Assembly: GCA_964470865.1 (NCBI GenBank)
Contig: CAYYFR010000072.1
Coordinates: forward strand, 1-25,923
DNA length: 25,923 nucleotides
Direction of reading: 5' to 3'
From: JAEUOS01 sp964470865
GTDB lineage: Bacteria > Pseudomonadota > Gammaproteobacteria > Burkholderiales > JAEUOS01
Made by a program: the position numbers and the translations under genes. Positions 13,279 through 21,522 of this stretch are shown here, piece by piece; positions within the stretch are counted from its first letter, which is position 1, and every line of letters begins with the position of its first letter. A model generated the notes under the pieces. That model was not told the DNA's origin and searched no databases. It worked only from the letters and a program-made list of their open reading frames with translations.

Positions 13279-14166
13279 ATGTTGAACGAGCTTGAGTCGG
13301 AATCCATAGAAATCATCCGCGAGGCGGTGGCAACCGCCGCCTCGCCGGTCATGTTGTATTCGATCGGCAAGGATTCGTCGGTCATGCTGCGCCTGGCGCA
13401 AAAAGCTTTCTGGCCTGCCCCGCTGCCGTTTCCTTTACTTCACATCGACACGACGTGGAAGTTCCGCGAAATGATTTCCTTTCGCGACTCGGTAGCCCGA
13501 AGCCAGGACATCAAGCTTCTGGTCCACAGCAATCGGGAAGCTCTGGCGGAAGGCATCAATTGCCTTGAGCATGGCTCTGAGCGGCACACTGACCGGCTCA
13601 AAACCGAAGCACTCAAGCAGGCGCTGGACCTGCACGACTTTGATCTTGCTTTTGGCGGCGCGCGCCGTGACGAGGAAAAATCCCGCGCCAAGGAACGCAT
13701 ATTTTCGTTTCGCGCATCCGGCCACCGCTGGGAGCCCCGGGCGCAACGGCCCGAGCTATGGAATCTATACAACACCCGTATCGGACCGGGGCAGACGATT
13801 CGCGTGTTCCCGCTGTCGAACTGGACTGAAACCGATATCTGGCAATACATCCTTGAGCAGGACATTCCTGTGGTTCCACTATATTTCGCCAAGTCCCGTC
13901 CGGTCGTCAAGCGCAGTGGCCAATGGATCATGCTGGACGATGAACGGCTGAAACTTGCCCCCGGTGAAGTGCCGGAAATGCGCATGGTGCGATTTCGAAC
14001 GCTGGGCTGCTATCCGCTGACTGCAGCCATCGAAAGCCCCGCCTTGTCGGTCGCGCAGATTCTTGAAGAAACCAGATCGGCTCCCAACTCCGAGCGCCAG
14101 GGTCGGCTGATTGATCACGACGGCGCGGGCTCGATGGAACGCAAGAAGCAGGAAGGTTACTTCTGA
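13279..14166 (+). CDS. cysD: Sulfate adenylyltransferase subunit 2 (small subunit)
   Basis: This 295-residue enzyme of the PP-loop ATP pyrophosphatase family makes APS from sulfate and ATP, together with the CysN GTPase. The PP motif is YSIGKDSSV (27-35). Other typical segments are LLHIDTTWKFREM, FGGARRDEEKSRAKERI, RVFPLSNWTETDIWQYI, MVRFRTLGCYPLT and SERQGRLIDHD, ending SMERKKQEGYF. The ATG at 13279 makes the N-terminus about 9 residues shorter than E. coli CysD; there is no good ribosome site and no better upstream start. The stop overlaps the cysNC start by one base (TGATG). Sampled GC is about 55-58 percent against about 65 percent in pyrC', a hint of separate origin. The upstream region carries the assembly gap. 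Confidence 0.96.
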   Translation: MLNELESESIEIIREAVATAASPVMLYSIGKDSSVMLRLAQKAFWPAPLPFPLLHIDTTWKFREMISFRDSVARSQDIKLLVHSNREALAEGINCLEHGSERHTDRLKTEALKQALDLHDFDLAFGGARRDEEKSRAKERIFSFRASGHRWEPRAQRPELWNLYNTRIGPGQTIRVFPLSNWTETDIWQYILEQDIPVVPLYFAKSRPVVKRSGQWIMLDDERLKLAPGEVPEMRMVRFRTLGCYPLTAAIESPALSVAQILEETRSAPNSERQGRLIDHDGAGSMERKKQEGYF

Positions 14167-15992
14167 TGCTGCCAACCCTGCGATTCATCACCTGTGGCAG
14201 CGTCGACGATGGCAAGTCGACCCTGGTCGGGCGCCTGCTTTATGAGACCGGGCAGGTATTCGACGACCAGTTGAGCGCGTTGCGCAAGGATTCTTCGCGT
14301 TACGGGACGCAAGGCGAAAACCTCGACTTCGCATTGCTGGTCGACGGCCTTAAGGCGGAGCGGGAACAGGGCATTACCATTGATGTGGCCTACCGTTACT
14401 TTTCAACCGCTGTGCGCCGCTTCATCGTGGCTGACTCTCCCGGCCATGAAGAGTACACGCGCAACATGGCCACAGCCGCATCGACGGCAGAGGTCGCGGT
14501 TTTGTTGATCGATGCGCGCAAGGGGGTTCTGGTTCAAACCTGCCGCCACAGCCGCATCATCGCCATGCTTGGAGTCAAGCATTTGGTTCTGGCGATAAAC
14601 AAGATGGACATGGTGGCCTGGGACCGCGGTGTGTTCGAATCCATCGTCCGGCAATATTCCGACTTCGCTTCAGATATGGGGTTTCTGGGATTGCAGGCGA
14701 TTCCCCTGTGTGCCTTGGATGGCGATAACGTTACGCGGGCTGGCGATCATTCGGGGTGGTATCAGGGGCCAAATCTCCTGCAGCATCTTGAGGAGGTACA
14801 GGTAGTCGAACCAGCCGAAGCGCGAGGGTTCCGTTTTCCGGTTCAGTGGGTCAATCGGCCGAATCAGGAATTCCGCGGCTTTTGTGGCCGGGTTGCCGAT
14901 GGCAGCGTCCATCCGGGGGATCTCGTCCGGCTCTCGCCCAGCGGCGCGCAAGCGCGCATCAAGGCCATAGTGGTGCATGGCGGCGAGGTACAAAGTGCGC
15001 GACCCGGTGATTCCGTGACGCTCACGCTGACCGACCATGTGGACGCGAGTCGCGGCGATGTCATCGCGGCGGCGACCCATCCGGTCGAAACGGCCGACCA
15101 GTTCGAGGCGCGCGTGATCTGGATGTCCGACCACTCCTTGCTGCAGGGGAGGACCTATCTGCTGAAGATCCACTGCCTGGAGGTCGGAGCTTCGGTGACC
15201 GCGATCAAGCACCTCATCGATGTCAATTCGGGCGCCCGCCTGGCGGCACGGGAGGTTCCCAAGAACGGCATCGCGACAGTCAACATCAGTACCGACCGAC
15301 CGATCCCGTTCGACAGCTACCGGAACAGCCGGCGCCTCGGCGCCTTCATCCTGATCGACCGTACCAGCTATGAAACTGCCGGGGCCGGCATGATCGATTT
15401 CGCGCTGCGGCGGGCGGCGAACATACACTGGCAAGCGCTTTCCGTAGGTAAACGGGATAGGGCTACGCGAAAGCTGCAACGCCCCCGCTGCCTGTGGCTG
15501 ACCGGACTCTCCGGCTCGGGCAAGTCGACCATTGCGAATTTGCTGGAGGCCAGACTGCATGAAATGGGGCGACATACCTTCGTTCTGGACGGCGACAATG
15601 TCCGGCATGGCTTGAACCGCGATCTGGGGTTTACTGAAGCGGCCCGGGTGGAGAACATTCGGCGCGTCGCCGAGGTCGCCAGGCTGATGGTCGAGGCTGG
15701 CTTGATCGTTATCGTTTCTTTCATTTCGCCCTTCCGTTCGGAGCGTGAGTTTGCGCGCTCTTTGTTCGATGCGAACGAGTTCTCCGAGATCTTCATCGAC
15801 GCACCGCTGGCCGAATGCGAGCGGCGCGACCCGAAAGGCTTGTATGCAAAGGCCAGGCGCGGAGAGTTGGTGAACTTCACTGGCCTGGACAGCCCGTACG
15901 AAGCGCCGGAACACCCTGACTTGCGGCTCGATACGGCGGGCCGTAGCGCGCAAGAATGTGTCGATTGCTTGGTGGCTGAGCTGTCCGTCTAA
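14166..15992 (+). CDS. cysNC: Bifunctional sulfate adenylyltransferase subunit 1 / adenylylsulfate kinase (CysN-CysC fusion)
   Basis: This 608-residue fusion makes PAPS. The N-terminal EF-Tu-like GTPase (CysN) has G1 GSVDDGKST (11-19), EREQGITIDVAYRYF (65-79), G3 DSPGH (90-94) and G4 NKMD (145-148), followed by beta-barrel domains to about residue 420. The C-terminal APS kinase (CysC) has the P-loop GLSGSGKST (447-455), LDGDNVRHGLN (474-484), FISPFRSERE (519-528) and RDPKGLYAKARRGE (554-567). All motifs look intact, so both activities are expected. It is translationally coupled to cysD. No cysH, cysI or cysJ is in the window. Fusions of this kind (as in NodQ) serve either sulfate assimilation through PAPS or sulfation of glycans. 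The adjacent surface-polysaccharide genes make the second worth considering. Confidence 0.96.
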   Translation: MLPTLRFITCGSVDDGKSTLVGRLLYETGQVFDDQLSALRKDSSRYGTQGENLDFALLVDGLKAEREQGITIDVAYRYFSTAVRRFIVADSPGHEEYTRNMATAASTAEVAVLLIDARKGVLVQTCRHSRIIAMLGVKHLVLAINKMDMVAWDRGVFESIVRQYSDFASDMGFLGLQAIPLCALDGDNVTRAGDHSGWYQGPNLLQHLEEVQVVEPAEARGFRFPVQWVNRPNQEFRGFCGRVADGSVHPGDLVRLSPSGAQARIKAIVVHGGEVQSARPGDSVTLTLTDHVDASRGDVIAAATHPVETADQFEARVIWMSDHSLLQGRTYLLKIHCLEVGASVTAIKHLIDVNSGARLAAREVPKNGIATVNISTDRPIPFDSYRNSRRLGAFILIDRTSYETAGAGMIDFALRRAANIHWQALSVGKRDRATRKLQRPRCLWLTGLSGSGKSTIANLLEARLHEMGRHTFVLDGDNVRHGLNRDLGFTEAARVENIRRVAEVARLMVEAGLIVIVSFISPFRSEREFARSLFDANEFSEIFIDAPLAECERRDPKGLYAKARRGELVNFTGLDSPYEAPEHPDLRLDTAGRSAQECVDCLVAELSV

Positions 15993-15997
15993 CCCAG

Positions 15998-16819
15998 TCA
16001 GGGCGCCACGTCGCTATAACCCCGTGGTCCCGCCAGGCATTCGACCTGGAAAATCTTGCGATCCTCGATGCGCATGGCGGTCAGCTGCCTGCCCCAGACA
16101 CAGCCGCTGTCCAGACCGCTGAGATTGCCTCGCAGCACCAGCCCGCGCGAAGCCCAGTGGCCAAAGATCACGTGCACCCCTGCACTGGCCCGCTGTGCGA
16201 CCTGATCCCAAGCCACATAACCTTCGGGTGGCCTATCGGTCTTGGTCTTGAATTCCATCTGCCCGGCCGGTGTGATGAAGCGCACGCGTGCGAGCGCGTT
16301 GATGATCACGCGCAGGCGCTCGTAACCGTTGAGGCTCTCGTCCCACGCGTCCGGCTGGTTGCCGCGCATCGCCGCGAAAAGGCCGGCGTCGTACTGGATC
16401 GCGTGTTCGACTTCGGTGGCCAGCTCGAGCACTCGAAGTGCGTCCCACGCCGGCAAAACGCCCGCGTGCACCAGCAAGGTGCCATGTTCGAAATAAGCCA
16501 GCTTGCGGGTTGCGAGCCAGGCCAGCAACTCGCGCGCATCCGGCGCAACCAGCACTTCCTGCATGGTGTCGCCCGCATGCAGCTTGCCATGGCCGGCTGC
16601 CAGTGAGAGCAGAAACAAGTCATGGTTGCCCAGCACGACTGTCGCGCAATCGCCCAGCGATTTGATCAGGCGCAGGCTTTGGGCCGACTTCGGGCCCCGG
16701 TTGACCAGGTCACCGGTGAACCACAGACGGTCCTTGCGTGCATCGAAATTGATTCGGTCGAGCAGCAGCACGAGTTCGTCGTGGCAGCCCTGCACGTCGC
16801 CAATCGCATAGGTGGCCAT
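15998..16819 (-). CDS. apaH: Symmetrical bis(5'-nucleosyl)-tetraphosphatase ApaH
   Basis: This 273-residue metallophosphatase hydrolyses Ap4A to two ADP, and ApaH is also known to remove Np4 caps from RNA. The metal-binding motifs are in order: GDVQGC (7-12), GDLVNRGP, GNHD, LLVHAG and a late FGHWASRG. The length is normal for ApaH (about 275-280). The ATG at 16819 follows the GT9 gene by 3 bp on the same strand, so it is the last gene of that operon. It ends 5 bp from the convergent cysNC stop with no terminator visible between. Location with LPS genes does not by itself imply a role in LPS synthesis. Confidence 0.96.
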   Translation of the reverse strand: MATYAIGDVQGCHDELVLLLDRINFDARKDRLWFTGDLVNRGPKSAQSLRLIKSLGDCATVVLGNHDLFLLSLAAGHGKLHAGDTMQEVLVAPDARELLAWLATRKLAYFEHGTLLVHAGVLPAWDALRVLELATEVEHAIQYDAGLFAAMRGNQPDAWDESLNGYERLRVIINALARVRFITPAGQMEFKTKTDRPPEGYVAWDQVAQRASAGVHVIFGHWASRGLVLRGNLSGLDSGCVWGRQLTAMRIEDRKIFQVECLAGPRGYSDVAP

Positions 16820-16822
16820 GCC

Positions 16823-17875
16823 TCAGCCCTGGAGCGGCTGCCGCAGCAACCAGTTGACGCGCTCGAATACTTGTTCATCCGAAATTTCGGCCACCGTCTT
16901 GCGCGCTTCCAGATAGCAGGACCGAGGCGCATACGGGCGCCAGTTGTCGGGGTGCGGGGAAACATCGGTTTCGGCGAACAGCGCGAGCACACCTCCCGGC
17001 GCGGCCGACGCCAGGTGGGCGATGCCGCCGTCCGGAAAGATCGAGGTGGCCGCATGCCGGATAACCGCCAGCGCGGCACGCACGTCCTGGGGATTGCCAA
17101 ACGGCTTGAGCCAGGGCGGGCACTGCCGCATGAAGGGGCCGACAATCGCGTCGTCTCCCGGATAGACCCGGTTATCGGCCGGTCCGGGTTGCCAGATCAG
17201 CACACTATCGAGGCCCAGGACCTCCTTGAAATGCCTCGACCAGCGCAGAATCTGCTCGGTTGTAGGTTTGCGCTTGGCGCGCCGCGCATTCAAGCCGATG
17301 ACGATGAATTTTCCGGGCGCAAGCCCTTGCGCTGCGACCCAGGCGGTGCCGGACGAGAGCCACTCGGGCGCCAGCAGCAAGCTTGGGTAAATCGGCGCGG
17401 CAGGCATCGGCACGCCAAGCGGTGCCAGCAGGCGCAGATTCGACTCGACCTCATGCAGCGCGCGATCGTAGGGCAGCGGATCGGTGAGACGGGCGAAAAC
17501 CGGGTCTCCCGCATCCGGCCCGGCCCCTGCGTAGGCGATGCTGCGGCGCGCGCCGAGTCTGGTGATGCGCGCCACCGCGCGCGGGCTGACAACGCCGCCG
17601 GCGGCGATGGCGAAATCGAATTTTTCGCGCCGCAGCGCCACGATCTGCCATAGCTGTTCGATCAGCGCCAACGGTCGCACGCTGGCGCCGTGACGCACGC
17701 GCGGGTAGATCCAGCAGCGATCGATATTGCGATTACCCTCGATCACCCAGGCGTTGTAGTCGGTGGCGAGCAGATGGATCTGCGCCTGCGGCAGGCTCTT
17801 GCGCAGGTGCTCCAGCATGGGTGTGACAAGCAGCATGTCGCCGACCTTGTCACGCTTCAAGATCACGATTTTCAT
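16823..17875 (-). CDS. Glycosyltransferase family 9 protein (heptosyltransferase-like)
   Basis: This 350-residue GT-B enzyme resembles ADP-heptose:LPS heptosyltransferases, which act at the cytoplasmic face of the inner membrane on the growing LPS core. The N-terminal motif is MKIVILKRDKVGDMLLVTPM, with the GD pair typical of GT9. The C-terminal nucleotide-sugar site reads IFPDGGIAHLASAAPGGVLALFAETD, where the usual TxSGxxHLA(A) has become PDGGIAHLA. The ATG at 17875 is chosen because it opens directly on the first beta strand. It overlaps the stop of the upstream GT9 gene in ATGA. The sugar added is not predictable; heptose is the family default, not a demonstrated substrate. Confidence 0.88.
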   Translation of the reverse strand: MKIVILKRDKVGDMLLVTPMLEHLRKSLPQAQIHLLATDYNAWVIEGNRNIDRCWIYPRVRHGASVRPLALIEQLWQIVALRREKFDFAIAAGGVVSPRAVARITRLGARRSIAYAGAGPDAGDPVFARLTDPLPYDRALHEVESNLRLLAPLGVPMPAAPIYPSLLLAPEWLSSGTAWVAAQGLAPGKFIVIGLNARRAKRKPTTEQILRWSRHFKEVLGLDSVLIWQPGPADNRVYPGDDAIVGPFMRQCPPWLKPFGNPQDVRAALAVIRHAATSIFPDGGIAHLASAAPGGVLALFAETDVSPHPDNWRPYAPRSCYLEARKTVAEISDEQVFERVNWLLRQPLQG

Positions 17876-18915
17876 GCCGGGCTGCAGTCGCGGAGTTCCT
17901 GCAGCGCGGCTGCGGGCAAGGCCCGCAGCGGGCACGCCTGCGGTGTTTCTTCGAGCCCGGTGGCGGTTAGCGCATGGCTCCACACCGCAACGCCTGCATG
18001 CAGGCACAGCGGTCGCGTGCAGGCTTTCTCCTCGCAGTGTGTATCACCGAGCGCTGCCAAGCGAAACACTTGCACATTCTTTTGTGCCGGCATCACGATC
18101 TTGTGCGGCTGGGTGGGGCCGAAGAACACCGTGGCGCGGATGCCGATCGCGGCGGCCAGATGGTACAAGCCGGTGTCGGTGCCGATCCATGCCGCCAGGT
18201 GCATGTATTCCGACACCAGAGCACCGAGGTCACGGAAGGTGCGCAGCTCGCAGCCTGCCGGCAATGGCATCGCAATGAGCGCATCGGAACCCGCATTGCC
18301 GGGGTTGACGAACACGCGAATTGGCGCATTGGCGTGCTGTCGGCGCAGTTCGGTGATCAGTTGAAGGAGTGTCGGCGGGTCGAGATTGCGGCGCGCTTCG
18401 TCAGCGATCGGCACGATGCCGATCGCCGTGTTGCCGCGCTGGCTGCGATAGCGTGCACCAAGACTGGGGATGGAAAGGGCTTCGGGCGTAGCGAAATCCG
18501 GTGCGAATACCCGGATCACGCCCGCAGCGGGATCAATCAACAGATGATCTTGCGGCAATCGCCCTTCTTCGAATATGTCGGGTGCGAACTTGCGGCTCCA
18601 GGCGACTTTGCGGTTGGCCTTGGCAAGCCGCCCGATCAGCCGGATCGGCGGTCCGGAACCCCACAGCACCGCCAGCACATCGAAGGCCGGTTCGGACAAG
18701 CGCAACCAAAGCAGCCGCAGCACCATCTCGATGCGGCTACCGAAGCCGATCACTCGAATCCCGGCTTCGGCACGCAGCAAACTGGCGTAGGCGGATCGCG
18801 TCAGAAGAGTGACCTGTGAATCGGGAAACGCATCCGCAAACGCGCGTGCACACTGGAAACTGATCAGCGTATCCCCGAGCTTGCTGCGAATGGCGAAAAG
18901 AATGCGGCGCGGCAA
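17872..18915 (-). CDS. Glycosyltransferase family 9 protein (heptosyltransferase-like)
   Basis: This is the second GT9 enzyme of the operon, 347 residues with a TTG start at 18915. The conserved part begins LPRRILFAIRSKLGDTLISFQ. The C-terminal site WIGTDTGLYHLAAAIG-FFGPT is a standard GT9 signature. A cysteine group (HCEEKACTRPLCLH, then ACPL) near the C-terminus is common in this family. The start is not certain: TTG at 18915 has an AGGA ribosome site 8 nt upstream, and GTG at 18948 is an alternative; the ATG-like extension to 19068 is arginine-rich and unlikely. It is the first gene of the operon GT9-GT9-apaH and is divergent from the O-antigen ligase-like gene. Confidence 0.86.
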   Translation of the reverse strand: MPRRILFAIRSKLGDTLISFQCARAFADAFPDSQVTLLTRSAYASLLRAEAGIRVIGFGSRIEMVLRLLWLRLSEPAFDVLAVLWGSGPPIRLIGRLAKANRKVAWSRKFAPDIFEEGRLPQDHLLIDPAAGVIRVFAPDFATPEALSIPSLGARYRSQRGNTAIGIVPIADEARRNLDPPTLLQLITELRRQHANAPIRVFVNPGNAGSDALIAMPLPAGCELRTFRDLGALVSEYMHLAAWIGTDTGLYHLAAAIGIRATVFFGPTQPHKIVMPAQKNVQVFRLAALGDTHCEEKACTRPLCLHAGVAVWSHALTATGLEETPQACPLRALPAAALQELRDCSPA

Positions 18916-19052
18916 GGCGTGGGTCCTGGTTCGGGGAGCGGTCTGCACCGGTCGATGCCGACCGGGCCCAGGCACTCGTTTGCGTTGGCGCACAACCCGG
19001 TTGGAACGAGCTCGACAAATTGTGCTTCGCGGGTACGAAAAACAGCGGCCCG

Positions 19053-19058
19053 TATAAT
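19053..19058 (+). promoter_or_regulatory. Consensus -10 box upstream of the O-antigen ligase-like gene
   Basis: A perfect TATAAT lies 27 bp before the ATG at 19086, in the divergent control region. No good -35 hexamer is found at 16-18 bp, so activation by a regulator or a weak promoter is possible. The expected leader is about 20 nt. Confidence 0.45.
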
Positions 19059-19085
19059 AACCGAGCATTCACTGGCGCCCCCTTT

Positions 19086-20369
19086 ATGACCTCGTTTTCC
19101 TGGCGCGATTGGCGATTTCCAGTCGAATTCGCCCTCTTGCTTGCACTCGCTTTCGTGCTTCCCTTGCGTGAAGCGCCGAAGAATATCCTGTGGCTCGCGT
19201 ATTTGATCGCCTGGTTGATCAATCGCATCGGCGCGCGCAACTTTGGCGGCCGGCTCGATGTGTGGGATCTGCTGATGGCGGGCTTGTTGGCGGGCGGTTA
19301 TCTGGCAGCACAGTTTGGCGGCATTCATCGCGCCGATGGCAACCAATGGCTGGCGGTCAACGATATCCTGCGTTACGCGCTCTTGTTTACCTGCGTGCGC
19401 CGTGCCGGTTACTCCGACGCACAGAAACTCGCGGTCCTGGCCATGTTGGTGGGCTCATGTGTGCTGGCGGAGATTGAGGCCATCTGGAACTGGAAGGTCA
19501 TCGGCAAGCGCCGCGCACTCGAACTGATATCGGTCGGTCATGTGAACCACAGCGCGATCTACATGGCCATCTGCCTGGGGGTAGCTGCCGGCTTGCTCGC
19601 CACCATGTGGCGTGCGCTGCGGGTTCCGCTGCGGGTCGCGCTCGGCGTGGCGATTCTGGCATTGATGAGCGGCCTGTTTCTGGGCGGCAGCCGCGCCGCT
19701 GGCGCCACTGGTGTGCTGCTGCTGCTTGCAGCCGCGCTCGTCGCCGCACGGGCGGCGCACATCGGGCGGCGCGCCTGGATCGCGGTGGGTGCGGTAATTG
19801 CAGTGGCTGCGCTGATGGGCGGCACCAGCGCGCTTGATCGTCAGCTTGAATGGGGCGCCCGCAACTATTCGCTGGCGCAGCGCGACCTGATCTGGAATCG
19901 CGGCCTCGCCGGCTGGCGTGAGCACCCGGTTTTCGGTCTTGGCATGGAAAACTACGGCCACTTCAAGGAAGATGTTCTCAAGGGCTGGGTGACTGCGCAA
20001 GGGCGCCCCTATGTAGCTGCCGAGTATGCCGGGGCGCCGCATGGGCATAGCCTGTACATCAACACCCTGGTCGAGCGCGGGCTTGTCGGATTGGCCGGCG
20101 TGCTGGCACTGCTGGGCGTATGGGGCTGGTGGCTGTTGCGCCACCGGCCAAAGCCGGGCGAACCCGAGGCGCGGACGGCGCTGTGGTTCGCCAGCGGCTC
20201 GGCCTGGCTGGTGACGCTTGTGATCGGGTTCGCCAACACCACCCTGCACCATGAGCATGCGATGCTGGCGCTGCTGGCGCTGGCGCTGGCGGTGAATTCG
20301 CGCGGTACGCGCGGTGAGTCTTCCCGGCAGGCTGGTGCAGACCCGCAGTCGAATCATGCGCGCGCCTGA
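19086..20369 (+). CDS. O-antigen ligase/polymerase family membrane protein (Wzy_C/WaaL-like)
   Basis: This 427-residue integral membrane protein has about ten to twelve hydrophobic segments. It has a large periplasmic-type loop between roughly residues 260 and 340 that carries RDLIWNRGLAGWREHPVFGLGMENYG and HGHSLYINTLVERGLVGL. The latter is the typical Wzy_C signature with a conserved His. WaaL joins O-antigen from undecaprenyl diphosphate to lipid A-core; Wzy polymerises repeats, and the two cannot be separated by sequence here. The ATG at 19086 opens MTSFSWRDWRFPVEFALLLALAF; there is no clear ribosome site. Three GT9 genes around it favour a ligase acting on LPS core. It is followed after 84 bp by another GT9 gene on the same strand. 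Confidence 0.85.
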   Translation: MTSFSWRDWRFPVEFALLLALAFVLPLREAPKNILWLAYLIAWLINRIGARNFGGRLDVWDLLMAGLLAGGYLAAQFGGIHRADGNQWLAVNDILRYALLFTCVRRAGYSDAQKLAVLAMLVGSCVLAEIEAIWNWKVIGKRRALELISVGHVNHSAIYMAICLGVAAGLLATMWRALRVPLRVALGVAILALMSGLFLGGSRAAGATGVLLLLAAALVAARAAHIGRRAWIAVGAVIAVAALMGGTSALDRQLEWGARNYSLAQRDLIWNRGLAGWREHPVFGLGMENYGHFKEDVLKGWVTAQGRPYVAAEYAGAPHGHSLYINTLVERGLVGLAGVLALLGVWGWWLLRHRPKPGEPEARTALWFASGSAWLVTLVIGFANTTLHHEHAMLALLALALAVNSRGTRGESSRQAGADPQSNHARA

Positions 20370-20453
20370 ATTCGAGTTGATGTGGGCATCGGCCTTGCTA
20401 CCCATGCTGCGCTGCGGCATGGCTGAAGCGCCGATTGCGCGCCTGCTGCGCGG

Positions 20454-21512
20454 ATGAGATTGCCTGCCGTTCCACAGCGCATTCTGGTGATTCGCCGTGA
20501 CAACATCGGCGATCTGGTCTTGACCACGCCGCTGATTCACGGCCTGCGCATACACTTTCCGAATGCGTGGATTGGCGTACTGGGCAACACCTACAACACA
20601 CCTGTCTTGGGCGCGCATCCGGATGTCGATGGCCTGTTCGCTTATGACAAGGCCAAGCATCAGCCGCAACGCCAGCGGCTGGCGGTGTATGTCGATACCG
20701 CGCGCCTGCTGCTGCGCCTGCGGGCGATGCGCATTGACATTGCGATTCTGGCTGGGCCCGGTGTGCAGCGTCAGGCGGCGCGGCTGGCCGGGTGGATCAA
20801 GCCGCGTGCGATTCTGGGGTTTGTGGTCGCAGGTGCGCCAGCGCAGGTGACGATGCCGATGATCTACGGCGGCGGCGCCAGCCTGCACGAGGCGGAAGAT
20901 GTATTTCGGCTGGGCACCGCGCTTGGCCTTGAAGGTGTGCCCGGTCCGTGCATGCTGGCTGCCGACGCCGCCGAATCCGCGCGCTTGCGGCAAGCCTTGC
21001 CCGCAGCGGCCCGCGGACGCCGTCTGGTGGCGCTGCACATCAGCGCGCGCCGCCCGCGCCAACGCTGGCCGGCGGCATCATTCGCCGCACTGATACGCCA
21101 ACTGATGGCCCGCGCGGACGTGTTTCCCGTGCTGCTGTGGGCGCCCGGTTTGGCCGGCGACCCGCGCCATCCAGGTGATGACGAGAAGGCCGCAGCGATT
21201 CTGGCCCTGCTGGGCGCTGATGCGCAGTGCCTGGCGTGGCCCACGCATTCACTGGCTTCCTTGAGCGGTGCGCTGGTTTCGTGCGCACTGATGGTGTGCG
21301 CCGATGGCGGCGCCATGCATGTTGCAAGCGGGCTCGGCATCCCGGTGGTGGCGTTGTTCGGCGATTCACCGGCGCAGCGCTGGCGGCCCTGGGGCGTGCG
21401 GCACGAAGTGCTGCAGGCACCGGCGGGCGACTTGGCCGAAATCGCGGTGTCCTGCGTGCACGCCGCTTGTGAGCGGCTGCTCGCCGGCTCACAGCGGGAG
21501 CAATCCGTATAA
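20454..21512 (+). CDS. Glycosyltransferase family 9 protein (heptosyltransferase-like)
   Basis: This 352-residue GT9 enzyme begins MRLPAVPQRILVIRRDNIGDLVLTTP, with the family GD motif. Its C-terminal nucleotide-sugar site is MVCADGGAMHVASGLGIPVVALFG, followed by DSPAQRWRPWG. A central WAPGLAGDPRHPGDDEKA segment resembles the WQPGPADNRVYPGDDA region of the GT9 protein at 16823-17875, suggesting that these two are closer to each other than to the one at 17872-18915. The ATG at 20454 is preferred. It is the second gene of the ligase unit and ends 10 bp from the convergent capD-like gene. It likely extends the LPS inner core; the sugar donor is not determined. Confidence 0.88.
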   Translation: MRLPAVPQRILVIRRDNIGDLVLTTPLIHGLRIHFPNAWIGVLGNTYNTPVLGAHPDVDGLFAYDKAKHQPQRQRLAVYVDTARLLLRLRAMRIDIAILAGPGVQRQAARLAGWIKPRAILGFVVAGAPAQVTMPMIYGGGASLHEAEDVFRLGTALGLEGVPGPCMLAADAAESARLRQALPAAARGRRLVALHISARRPRQRWPAASFAALIRQLMARADVFPVLLWAPGLAGDPRHPGDDEKAAAILALLGADAQCLAWPTHSLASLSGALVSCALMVCADGGAMHVASGLGIPVVALFGDSPAQRWRPWGVRHEVLQAPAGDLAEIAVSCVHAACERLLAGSQREQSV

Positions 21513-21522
21513 GCCCAGGCCC

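Noticed and set aside
14670..15953. 427-codon open frame on the minus strand
   Set aside because: Antisense to cysNC, whose two enzyme domains are intact; no supporting motif.
16622..17653. 343-codon open frame on the plus strand
   Set aside because: Antisense to apaH and a GT9 gene with clear family motifs; it is a shadow of their codon bias.
19455..21062. 535-codon open frame on the minus strand
   Set aside because: Antisense to the O-antigen ligase-like and GT9 genes; the translation is rich in Arg, Gln, His and Ala without membrane or domain features.
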